Positions 6,187 to 13,769 of a stretch of 17,027 nt of DNA are shown piece by piece; position 1 is the first letter of the stretch, and every line of letters begins with the position of its first letter. This DNA comes from QYOJ01 sp043806735 (lineage in GTDB: Bacteria; Bacteroidota; Bacteroidia; Bacteroidales; FEN-979): assembly GCA_043806735.1 (NCBI GenBank), contig JAZDGR010000033.1, positions 1 through 17,027 of the forward strand. The letters run 5' to 3'. The notes beneath the pieces are model-generated. The model did no database searches and was not told the DNA's origin. It saw nothing but the letters and a program-made list of their open reading frames with translations. The translations under genes were made by a program, and so were the position numbers.

Positions 6187-8336
6187 AGAAACAACGACTT
6201 CCCGGCGACCAGAAAAGTACCCTGCTCAATAATATCCTGCAGGTCTATCTTGAAAATCCCCACAGCGGGCTGAATTACAAACAGGTATCCGTGCGGCTGG
6301 GGGTGGAACAAAGGGCCCGGAAGGATCTCATCCGGGTATTGATCGAGGAGCTGTTCCGGAACCGGGAACTGATCGAATCGAAACGGGGAAAATACCAGAT
6401 CAATCCAGAGGGGGAACGTTACAGGAAAACCGTGAAGACGCACATCACGGGTACAGTCGACATGAAGCAATCGGGAAAAGCGTATGTCATTCCCGATGAC
6501 AAATCGGGGGATATCTTTATCGGTCCGGCCAATACGAACCACGCACTGAACGGCGATTATGTGAAGGTGTTTCTCTTTCCCATCCGGAAGGGCCGCAAGC
6601 GGGAAGGGGAAATCACCGAGATCCTCAAACGGAACAAGACCCAGTTTGTCGGGATCCTGGAAGTCACAAAAAATTTTGCCTACCTGGTTCCCGATAATGC
6701 TGCCATGCCGGTGGATATTTTTATTCCTGCAGGGAACCTCAAAGGCGCGCGAAACGGGCAAAAAGTAATTGGCGCAATAACCGAATGGCCCGTTCATTCA
6801 CAGAATCCGTTCGGAAAAGTGGTGCAGGTTCTCGGGAAACCGGGCGATAATCAGGTGGAGATGCAATCGATCCTGGCGGAGTTTGAATTTCCTTTGGCAT
6901 TCTCGCAGGAAGCCGTACGGGAGGCTGAGTCCATCCCCGGAAAGATTCCGGAAAAGGAGATTAAAGCCAGGCGGGATTTCAGAAATGTATTTACCATCAC
7001 CATTGATCCGGAAGATGCCAAGGATTTTGACGACGCCATCTCCCTGAGGAAATTAGAAAACAACCATTGGGAAATCGGGATTCATATTGCAGATGTGGCC
7101 CACTATGTCAAGCCCATGACACCCGTGGATGATGAAGCATACCGGCGGGCTACCTCTGTATACCTTGTTGACCGTGTGATCCCGATGCTGCCGGAGCGGT
7201 TGTCGAACGAACTTTGCTCCCTTCAGCCACACAAGGACCGGCTTTGCTTTTCAGCGGTATTTGAAATGGACGAAAAAGGGAAGGTTTATCACGAATGGTT
7301 CGGGAAAACAGTCATTCATTCCGACCGCCGGTTCGCGTATGAGGAGGTTCAGGAGATCATCGAAAAGGGCCAAGGGGATTATGCGCAGGAAATCGCAGTG
7401 TTTAACCGGATCGCATTCGCTTTGAGAGAGGAGCGGTTCCGGAAAGGGTCAATCAACTTTGAAACGCAGGAAGTCCGGTTCAAACTGGATGAAAACGGCA
7501 AACCATTAAGCATCTACCTGCGTGAAATGAAGGAGGCCAATAAGCTGATTGAGGATTTCATGCTGCTGGCCAACCGGCGGGTTGCCGAACGGGTGGGGAA
7601 GAAAAGGGAACATCATCCCGCGAAAACCTTTGTTTATCGCATACATGACACGCCCAGTCCGGAAAAACTGGAGACTTTTATCGATTTCTTGAAAAGACTG
7701 GGATATGCTATGGTAGTGAGTTCGAACAAGGCCCTGGCTCAATCGTTTAATCGGCTTTTCAGGGATATCCAGGGAACCGGTACCGAGAATATGATCGAGA
7801 CCATTGCAATCCGTACCATGGCCAAAGCCTATTATTCGACACACAATATCGGCCATTACGGACTTTCATTCCCGTTCTATACCCATTTTACATCTCCCAT
7901 ACGCCGGTATCCCGACCTGATGGTACACCGGATTTTCTATGAATATCTTCAGGGCGGCCAGTCGGTCAAAAGCGAAGTCTATGAACCCATGTGCGACCAT
8001 TCGTCTGAAATGGAGCGAAAAGCAATTGAAGCCGAACGGATGTCGGTCAAATACAAGCAGACTGAATATATGCTCGACAAGATTGGGCAAGAGTTTGACG
8101 GATTGATCTCCGGGGTTAGCAAATGGGGCATTTTTGTAGAGATTGTGGGAACGAAATGCGAAGGCATGGTTCGCCTGAGGGATCTGGAGGATGATTTTTA
8201 TTACCTGGATGAGGAGAACTTTCAGGTCATTGGTCAGCGGTACGGATTCCGGTATAAACTAGGCGATAAAGTCAAAATCAGGGTAAAGCGGATCGATCTG
8301 GGGAAGAAACAAATGGATTTTGACCTCGTCTCTTGA
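6180..8336 (+). CDS. rnr: Ribonuclease R (RNase II/R family 3'-5' exoribonuclease)
   Basis: The product is a processive 3'-to-5' hydrolytic exoribonuclease that degrades structured RNA and acts in mRNA and rRNA turnover. In order the 718 residues show an N-terminal winged-helix domain (about 10-75), cold-shock/OB domains (about 85-230), the RNB catalytic domain (about 265-600) and a C-terminal S1 domain (about 630-716, GLISGVSKWGIFVEI). The four metal-binding aspartates are Asp276, Asp282, Asp284 and Asp285 in DPEDAKDFDDA, with the same 0/+6/+8/+9 spacing as in E. coli RNase R. The long basic tail of the E. coli enzyme is absent. ATG at 6180 is the only good start: an in-frame TGA precedes it at 6174-6176 and the winged helix begins just after. 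The start codon is part of the upstream tandem repeat, and no Shine-Dalgarno is seen. Confidence 0.96.
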   Translation: MTKKQRLPGDQKSTLLNNILQVYLENPHSGLNYKQVSVRLGVEQRARKDLIRVLIEELFRNRELIESKRGKYQINPEGERYRKTVKTHITGTVDMKQSGKAYVIPDDKSGDIFIGPANTNHALNGDYVKVFLFPIRKGRKREGEITEILKRNKTQFVGILEVTKNFAYLVPDNAAMPVDIFIPAGNLKGARNGQKVIGAITEWPVHSQNPFGKVVQVLGKPGDNQVEMQSILAEFEFPLAFSQEAVREAESIPGKIPEKEIKARRDFRNVFTITIDPEDAKDFDDAISLRKLENNHWEIGIHIADVAHYVKPMTPVDDEAYRRATSVYLVDRVIPMLPERLSNELCSLQPHKDRLCFSAVFEMDEKGKVYHEWFGKTVIHSDRRFAYEEVQEIIEKGQGDYAQEIAVFNRIAFALREERFRKGSINFETQEVRFKLDENGKPLSIYLREMKEANKLIEDFMLLANRRVAERVGKKREHHPAKTFVYRIHDTPSPEKLETFIDFLKRLGYAMVVSSNKALAQSFNRLFRDIQGTGTENMIETIAIRTMAKAYYSTHNIGHYGLSFPFYTHFTSPIRRYPDLMVHRIFYEYLQGGQSVKSEVYEPMCDHSSEMERKAIEAERMSVKYKQTEYMLDKIGQEFDGLISGVSKWGIFVEIVGTKCEGMVRLRDLEDDFYYLDEENFQVIGQRYGFRYKLGDKVKIRVKRIDLGKKQMDFDLVS

Positions 8337-8366
8337 CCCTGCTTTTAGTTCGCATTGTGAAAATTA

Positions 8367-8374
8367 TAACTTTG
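8367..8374 (+). promoter_or_regulatory. Putative promoter -7 element of the OlsF-like gene
   Basis: TAACTTTG is a perfect TAnnTTTG match 30 nt upstream of the start at 8405, in the 68-bp gap after rnr. It suggests the acyltransferase gene has its own promoter rather than depending on rnr read-through. The -33 region (around 8343-8347, TTTTA) is only approximate. Confidence 0.45.
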
Positions 8375-8404
8375 TAAGAAATTTTCTTCATCTGACCCTG
8401 ATCC

Positions 8405-10192
8405 ATGGACCTGATCACCCCGAGGCAACTGGTTGAAGCCAACAAATACCTTCAGTATTTTGGCGGAGAGACATTGGCCAGGATTATTCTCAGGCTCCTG
8501 AAACTGGATAAAACCAATAAGCTATATTCCCGGTCATCTCATCTTCCCCCCCAGGAATTTATCACGCAAATCTTGCAGGCTATTCAAGTTGGGCATATTG
8601 TTGATGACCAGGAACTGGACAACATTCCCCAAACCGGACCCTTTATCACTATCTCCAATCATGCGTATGGAGGAATAGACGGGCTCCTTTTGCTGAAGAT
8701 CCTTCCCGGGGTGAGGTCCGACTATAAGATGCTGGTCAATTTTCTCCTGACAAAGATGGAACCATTAAAACCTTATTTCCTCGGGGTCAATCCTTTTGAA
8801 ACTTACAAAGATGTCAAATCCAGCTTCGGGGGGCTCAAGGATGCCTATATCCATTTGCAGGGAGCTCACCCGATCGGGATCTTTCCCGCCGGAGAGGTTT
8901 CTACGGTGAAGCTGCAGTACAGGGGGGTCGCCGATAAGGAATGGCAGCATTCGATCCTGAAATTCATCAAACGGTCCCGGGTTCCGGTAATTCCGGTATA
9001 TTTTGACGGCCATAACAGCGCCTTCTTTCATTTTCTAGGAATGGTCCATCCGATCCTGAGAACCTTAAAACTTCCGTCGGAATTATTCAATAAAAAGGGG
9101 AAGGTGATCAAAATCCGCGTAGGCACGCCTATTCTTGTAAAGGAACAGGATGAATTTGAAGACATCAGGGAATATGGAAAATTTCTGCGGATGAAGACCT
9201 ATGCGTTGTCGATTCCTCTCGAAAATAAAAAGCGTCAGGCATTGGTTGCTCCTTCCGGTCCGGCGTTGGAACCTGTGATTGATCCCGTTCCCATTGATTC
9301 CCTGGTGAAAGAGATCGATTCGATCAGGCAGGAGTTCAAATTGTTTCAGATCCAGGACCAATCGATTTTCTGTGCGCCGACGGAACGCATCCCTTACCTC
9401 ACAACGGAAATCGCCCGTCTTCGTGAAATCACCTACCGGACAGTGGGAGAGGGGACCAATAAAAGCTTTGACCTGGATCATTTTGACCAGTATTTTGAGC
9501 AATTATTCATCTGGGATGAGGATGAGAAAAAAATTACCGGGGGCTACCGTGTGGGGAAAGGCAGGCAAATACTGGAAAAATACGGGATCCCCGGTTTTTA
9601 TATCAGTACCCTTTTCCAGATCGACCCTGATTTTTCGACCGTATTGGGTGTTTCCATCGAACTGGGGCGGTCATTTATCGTAAAAGAATACCAGAAAAAG
9701 ACGCTGTCATTATTCATGCTCTGGAAAGGGATCCTTTACCTGTTGCTGAAAAATCCCGAATACCGGTACCTGATCGGCCCGGTGAGCATGAGCAACGAAT
9801 TTCTGGATGTTTCAAAAGCCCTGGCCGTAGAGTTTCTGAAAGCCCATTACTACAACTCCGATTTTGCCGAATACATCCATCCAAACAAGCCTTTTACCAT
9901 CGGGATTCCAAGAAAAATAAACAAGCAGCTTTATCTTAAATACGTAGGAAAAGACCTGTCGAGGCTCGACCGGTTCATTCAGAATATTGACCCGGTTTAT
10001 AAAACACCGGTGTTGTTTAAAAAATACCTGAGTGTAAATGCAGAGATCATCGGCTTCAACGTAGATCCATTGTTCAACAACTGCCTCGACGCCCTAACCA
10101 TCCTCGATTTGTTTGAAGTGCCCTATGATATGATCGAAGGGCTGTCAAAAGAAATTAACGATCACACAATTCTGGAAAGATTTAAAAAATAA
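8405..10192 (+). CDS. Bifunctional PlsC-GNAT acyltransferase, OlsF-like (amino-acid lipid synthesis)
   Basis: The 595-residue protein joins two acyltransferase domains. The N-terminal part (about 60-270) is PlsC/lysophospholipid-acyltransferase-like: SNHAYGGID (His86...Asp92), FPAGEVST at 160-167 in the place of the usual FPEGTRS block, and IPVYFDG at 196-202. The C-terminal part (about 310-575) resembles the GNAT-type N-acyltransferases once called hemolysin-like (OlsB, GlsB): LREITYR, the acidic core IWDEDEKKITGGYRVG, LGRSFI at about 420-425, and the terminal block LFKKYLSVNAEIIGF...DPLFNNCLDALTILDL. In known two-domain OlsF enzymes the GNAT half N-acylates an amino acid and the PlsC half adds the second acyl chain, giving ornithine or glycine lipids at the inner membrane. 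The amino-acid substrate cannot be told from sequence. The catalytic block is HX5D rather than HX4D. It is convergent with the S46 gene, only 7 bp apart. Confidence 0.85.
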   Translation: MDLITPRQLVEANKYLQYFGGETLARIILRLLKLDKTNKLYSRSSHLPPQEFITQILQAIQVGHIVDDQELDNIPQTGPFITISNHAYGGIDGLLLLKILPGVRSDYKMLVNFLLTKMEPLKPYFLGVNPFETYKDVKSSFGGLKDAYIHLQGAHPIGIFPAGEVSTVKLQYRGVADKEWQHSILKFIKRSRVPVIPVYFDGHNSAFFHFLGMVHPILRTLKLPSELFNKKGKVIKIRVGTPILVKEQDEFEDIREYGKFLRMKTYALSIPLENKKRQALVAPSGPALEPVIDPVPIDSLVKEIDSIRQEFKLFQIQDQSIFCAPTERIPYLTTEIARLREITYRTVGEGTNKSFDLDHFDQYFEQLFIWDEDEKKITGGYRVGKGRQILEKYGIPGFYISTLFQIDPDFSTVLGVSIELGRSFIVKEYQKKTLSLFMLWKGILYLLLKNPEYRYLIGPVSMSNEFLDVSKALAVEFLKAHYYNSDFAEYIHPNKPFTIGIPRKINKQLYLKYVGKDLSRLDRFIQNIDPVYKTPVLFKKYLSVNAEIIGFNVDPLFNNCLDALTILDLFEVPYDMIEGLSKEINDHTILERFKK

Positions 10193-10199
10193 GGCATTG

Positions 10200-12401
10200 T
10201 TAATTTACGATCGTCAGCTCATCAATGATATTTGTAGCTCCAGCGAATTTATCAATGATGAAAAGGACATAGCGGATATCCACATTGATACAACGTTGCA
10301 GGTTATCTTCAAACAGGATATCACCGCTCATTGCTTCCCAGTTCCCGTCAAAAGCAAGCCCGATCAACTGGCCGTCGCCATTGATCACCGGGCTTCCCGA
10401 GTTTCCGCCGGTAATATCATTGGTTGTAAGGAAGCATACAACCAATTCCCCGTTTTCACCATACCGACCATAATCCTTTGCCTGGTAAAGGTCTTTTAGT
10501 TTTTGATCCATGATAAACTCCTCGTTGGATGGATCTTCTTTTTCCATCACGCCTTCCAGGGTCGTGTAATACGCATAATGAACAGCATCGGCCGGGAAAT
10601 AATCGAGAACCTTGCCATACGTGAAGCGAAGCGTGGCATTGGCATCAGGGTAAAACTTTTTATCCGGCATCATATCTCTGAGTCCGTCAATATATAGCCG
10701 GTTTCCTGCACCAACCTCAGCCCTGGCTCCGTTGTAAGTAGCAGAATATTTTCCTGAAACTTCATTCATAGATTGCGATGTTATCCACGCCAGGTCTTTC
10801 TTAAACACTTTTGCCGACGGTTTATCAAGGAACCGAGTTGCACTTTCTTTTGTTGCGAACACACTGGTTTTATAAACTGCTTCGGCAAAAGCATGAAAAT
10901 CGTTCCGGTAATCTTTTTCTATCAGGGCAAAGACCGAAGGGAGATCTGATTTCTGAACCTTCTTGGCGTAGAGCTTGAGCATTTCGACAAAGGTATTTTT
11001 TTCAATCTCCAAGTCCCACTCTTTGAAATGCTCATCTACCAATGGCCGAAGCCCCTTCACCGATTCTTCAATGGCCGCTTTGTTCTTTTTATCAAGGGCA
11101 TCCTGAAGACCGCTGAAGCCACTTGAAAATCCTACAATGTCAAGACCCTGTCCGGCAAACCTGGAATAAAAAAAAGGGACACCCACTTCTCCTAACTTAG
11201 CATATCCTGCTTTCAGGTTGGGAAGGGCCTCGGTAAATTTCTCCTTGCGCATGCTGTTTTGGTCAACCCAACCGGTAAATTCGGCTTCCAATGCCTGTTT
11301 TTTCTCCAGCACTTTATTCTTCTTCAGCATCTTGGTCTGCCCGATAAAGTTCTTCCACGTGTTTGCCAGTCTTGCATAATTTTCGGAATAGGCAATACGG
11401 GCAGTTTTATCGACCTCCATTCGGGCTTTCATCACCTCCATCTGGGTGCCGTAAGCGTCGATGATGATTGGATAAAAGACATTGAGGTTGTATTCAATTC
11501 CATAAGAAGTAAGGTATCGGCTGGTGTTTCCGGGGTATCCCCAAATCATCGTAAAATCGTTCTTTTGAATGCCTTTGAGACTAATGGGCAGGTGGTAATC
11601 GGGTTTGTACGGAACATTGTTATCGGAATAGTCAGCCGGACCGTTTGTCGAATCGGCATAGATCCTGAATATGGTAAAATCACCTGTATGGCGGGGCCAC
11701 ATCCAGTTGTCGGTATCACCGCCGAATTTCCCGATCGAAGAAGGTGGAGCGCCGACCAGCCGGACATCCGTATAGGTTTTAAACACAAACAAATAATATT
11801 CATTCCCGCTGTAAAATGAACTTACCTTACATTCATACTTTCCGTCTTCCGATGCCCGTTTGGTTATCCGTCCTGAAATCTCTTTGATTTTCTTCCCCCG
11901 GTCCGATTCAGAAATCGTGTCGGGAAGAAAAGGTATAATTGAATCCGTCATATTCTCGATCCTGACCAAAAACGAAGCACACATCCTTTCATTGGGCAAC
12001 TCTTCCGATCTGGAGCGGGCCCAGAAACCATCGGTCAGGTAATCGTGCTCGAGTGTGCTATGATTCTGAACAGCGCTGTATCCGCAATGGTGGTTTGTAA
12101 AAATCAAACCCTGGTCAGATACCATTTCTGCCGTGCAGAAAAATCCACTGTTGGCAGGGCTGCCTCCCGAAAGGCCGATAATGGCATCTTTCAGACTGGA
12201 GGTATTGATGCTGTAAAGTTCTTCCGGGGTCAGATGAAGCCCCATTTTTTGCATATCCACATAGTTCAGGCGCTCAATCAGGATAGGCAGCCACATGCCT
12301 TCATCGGGGGGATTGCCCGCAGGTGTCTTTTTAGCCGGAGCTAGCAGAAAGATCATTCCGATGAGTACCAGGAAAACAAGAATTTGTCGATTTTTACGCA
12401 T
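10200..12401 (-). CDS. S46-family dipeptidyl-peptidase, DPP7-like by specificity residue
   Basis: The 733-residue exported serine exopeptidase removes N-terminal dipeptides from oligopeptides in the periplasm, a nutrient route typical of proteolytic Bacteroidota. A signal peptide is seen (MRKNR, hydrophobic 7-20). The mature part begins with the conserved DEGMWLP (33-39). Chymotrypsin-like catalytic elements are FTNHHCGYSA with His105 before Cys, a GGDTDNWMWPRHTGDF block (Asp241 the likely acid), and TGGNSGSP with nucleophile Ser668. Position Ser+18 is Gly686. In characterised S46 enzymes Gly here goes with hydrophobic-P1 DPP7 and Arg/Ser with acidic-P1 DPP11, so DPP7-like specificity is inferred. 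Length is normal. The gene lies 57 bp downstream of the DUF308 gene on the same strand and may share its transcript. Confidence 0.93.
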   Translation of the reverse strand: MRKNRQILVFLVLIGMIFLLAPAKKTPAGNPPDEGMWLPILIERLNYVDMQKMGLHLTPEELYSINTSSLKDAIIGLSGGSPANSGFFCTAEMVSDQGLIFTNHHCGYSAVQNHSTLEHDYLTDGFWARSRSEELPNERMCASFLVRIENMTDSIIPFLPDTISESDRGKKIKEISGRITKRASEDGKYECKVSSFYSGNEYYLFVFKTYTDVRLVGAPPSSIGKFGGDTDNWMWPRHTGDFTIFRIYADSTNGPADYSDNNVPYKPDYHLPISLKGIQKNDFTMIWGYPGNTSRYLTSYGIEYNLNVFYPIIIDAYGTQMEVMKARMEVDKTARIAYSENYARLANTWKNFIGQTKMLKKNKVLEKKQALEAEFTGWVDQNSMRKEKFTEALPNLKAGYAKLGEVGVPFFYSRFAGQGLDIVGFSSGFSGLQDALDKKNKAAIEESVKGLRPLVDEHFKEWDLEIEKNTFVEMLKLYAKKVQKSDLPSVFALIEKDYRNDFHAFAEAVYKTSVFATKESATRFLDKPSAKVFKKDLAWITSQSMNEVSGKYSATYNGARAEVGAGNRLYIDGLRDMMPDKKFYPDANATLRFTYGKVLDYFPADAVHYAYYTTLEGVMEKEDPSNEEFIMDQKLKDLYQAKDYGRYGENGELVVCFLTTNDITGGNSGSPVINGDGQLIGLAFDGNWEAMSGDILFEDNLQRCINVDIRYVLFIIDKFAGATNIIDELTIVN

Positions 12402-12427
12402 AATTTCAATGATTTAAATTTTCGCCG

Positions 12428-12435
12428 CAATATTA
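12428..12435 (-). promoter_or_regulatory. Possible promoter -7 element of the S46 gene
   Basis: On the minus strand this reads TAATATTG, seven of eight positions compatible with TAnnTTTG, 26 nt upstream of the start at 12401. The 57-bp gap to the DUF308 stop is just long enough for a separate promoter. No clear -33 TTTG is visible, so this is weak. Confidence 0.25.
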
Positions 12436-12458
12436 CACACATTTTTCAGAACGGGGTT

Positions 12459-13034
12459 TTACTCCTTCTTCTCCGTAGGAGCGGAGGACTGTTCTTCTGC
12501 CGGTTTGATACTTTTCAATACCAACGAGAAATAGATCATCAAGATGCCGAAAATAATAGCCAGGACTCCGAAAATTTTCACCAGCGTTGCGGCCATAGTG
12601 AATGGGTCAAAGAAAAGCAGAACCCCAAATCCGATCGTGAGTAAACCGTTCAGGAGAAGCAGGTTTTTACTGGCCATTCCGTCTTTTACATTCATCAGAA
12701 CGACCAGTTGTACAACGCCGATGATGATCGACCAGACCCCAACCAGTACCAGAAAAACTTTTAGGGAGTCCCCGGGGAAAAGCATGATGATCACGCCAAT
12801 CGCAATGCTGATTATGGATTCAAACAGGATCATCCCTGCTCTTTTGTCTTTGATGAGATAATATATCGCAGTGAGAAGAAGAATGATCCCCCCGACCAGG
12901 ATGACCAAGCCAAAGTAGAAAACAAGGGTTTCGATAACGGGTTTTGTGAAAAACAGAAGAAGAGATCCGAATAGGATCAGAATCAATCCGTTTACAGCCA
13001 GAAACCACCAGTTCTTTTTACCAGTTCTTTCCAT
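12459..13034 (-). CDS. DUF308/HdeD-like six-helix membrane protein
   Basis: The 191-residue inner-membrane protein has about six hydrophobic segments (roughly 10-29, 37-59, 68-86, 91-114, 124-142, 150-173) and a charged Ser/Glu/Lys-rich tail. It consists of three similar hairpins (about 15-57, 72-112, 129-170), each reading helix - FxxP or LFPG turn - helix with a paired Gly: NGLILILFGSLLLF, ISIAIGVIIMLFPG, NGLLTIGFGVLLFFDP. This internal triplication is characteristic of the DUF308 family. E. coli HdeD of this family is linked to acid resistance at high cell density; that role is not demonstrated for Bacteroidota homologues. The gene starts 10 nt after the LysE-family stop, so the two are probably an operon. 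No catalytic residues can be named. Confidence 0.85.
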   Translation of the reverse strand: MERTGKKNWWFLAVNGLILILFGSLLLFFTKPVIETLVFYFGLVILVGGIILLLTAIYYLIKDKRAGMILFESIISIAIGVIIMLFPGDSLKVFLVLVGVWSIIIGVVQLVVLMNVKDGMASKNLLLLNGLLTIGFGVLLFFDPFTMAATLVKIFGVLAIIFGILMIYFSLVLKSIKPAEEQSSAPTEKKE

Positions 13035-13044
13035 AAGAATTTAT

Positions 13045-13719
13045 TTAATTGGTTAATTGTCCGTTAATTAGAGAAATCCCGTAGAAGTATTCCGAAATGG
13101 AACTTCCGATAATAAAAAGGCCGATTACCAGGAACAGAATTCCCACGATCCGGTTGATCCACATTTTCACCTGCGGACTGATGGCCGTACGGATTTTATT
13201 TGCCAGGACCGATTTCAGGATATCTGTCATCAGGACCATAAACAGTGTTCCTATAAAAAACGCACCCACTTTTCTTTTGTCACCACCGTAACTCGAGCTG
13301 ATGGCAACCACCGTGGTTATCCAAAAAAACCAGATCGAAGGATTTGCCAGGTTCAGAAAGTACCCTCTGAAGAAATAGGAGATCCCCCCCCCTCTTTTTA
13401 CGGTGATCACACGAATCGCTTCCACGGTCTCCGTCTCCTGAACTTTTCGGATGAGCGTTCCGAACCCGAAGAGCAATAAAATAGCTCCTCCGATAATCCC
13501 AAGCACCAGGTGATTTTGGGGATTGGTAATGATCTGGGTGGCTCCGAAATAGGAGCCAACGACAATGGTAAGGTCACTGGAAAAGATGCCCAGCGCCAGG
13601 TAAACGCCATGCCTGACGCCATATTTAATGCTGGTCTGGACGAGAGCGATCATAGCCGGTCCAATGATGATGGCCACGGTAAGCCCCAGAAAAAAACCTT
13701 CAAACAGAGAGCGAATCAT
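13045..13719 (-). CDS. LysE/RhtB-family amino-acid exporter
   Basis: The 224-residue inner-membrane protein has about six membrane segments (roughly 6-28, 38-62, 70-90, 116-141, 151-170, 188-208), the standard size and layout of the LysE/RhtB export family, which expels amino acids using the proton gradient. The N-terminal family motif is visible as IGPAMIALVQTSIKYGVRHG (19-38), and an NPSIWFFW segment (126-133) matches the conserved Asn-Pro helix. The substrate is unknown. It is the first gene of a probable operon with the DUF308 gene 10 nt downstream, and its start faces the EEP gene across 50 bp. Residues Gly110-Gly112 are encoded by nine consecutive G, a possible slippage site; the frame is intact in this copy. 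Confidence 0.9.
   Translation of the reverse strand: MIRSLFEGFFLGLTVAIIIGPAMIALVQTSIKYGVRHGVYLALGIFSSDLTIVVGSYFGATQIITNPQNHLVLGIIGGAILLLFGFGTLIRKVQETETVEAIRVITVKRGGGISYFFRGYFLNLANPSIWFFWITTVVAISSSYGGDKRKVGAFFIGTLFMVLMTDILKSVLANKIRTAISPQVKMWINRIVGILFLVIGLFIIGSSISEYFYGISLINGQLTN
13384..13392. repeat. Homopolymer C9 (G9 on the coding strand) inside the LysE-family gene
   Basis: Nine consecutive C occur on the plus strand, coding GGG GGG GGG for Gly110-Gly112 in the cytoplasmic loop before the fourth membrane segment. The frame is open with nine bases. A change of one base would truncate the protein before its last three helices. It is the longest G/C homopolymer I noticed in the window. Confidence 0.9.
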
Positions 13720-13730
13720 GGTTACAATGA

Positions 13731-13754
13731 TACGAAAAAATAACTACTTTCGTA
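13731..13754. promoter_or_regulatory. Inverted repeat in the lysE-family/EEP divergent promoter
   Basis: TACGAAA (13731-13737) and TTTCGTA (13748-13754) form a 7-bp inverted repeat with a 10-nt spacer, centred in the 50-bp region between two divergent starts. The right arm overlaps TACTTTCG (13745-13752), a one-mismatch version of TAnnTTTG placed 17 nt before the EEP start. The spacing of about 17 bp between arm centres could suit a dimeric regulator, but no regulator is identifiable. Confidence 0.35.
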
Positions 13755-13769
13755 GGGCAACCTGATCCT

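Noticed and set aside
6084..6797. Open frame on the minus strand across the ABC end and rnr start
   Set aside because: It overlaps two well-supported genes and the repeat array, with no protein-family signal.
11168..11175. A8 run (T8 on the coding strand) in the S46 gene
   Set aside because: It encodes normal Phe codons in an AT-tolerant context; runs of this length are common and less indicative of slippage than the G9 tract.
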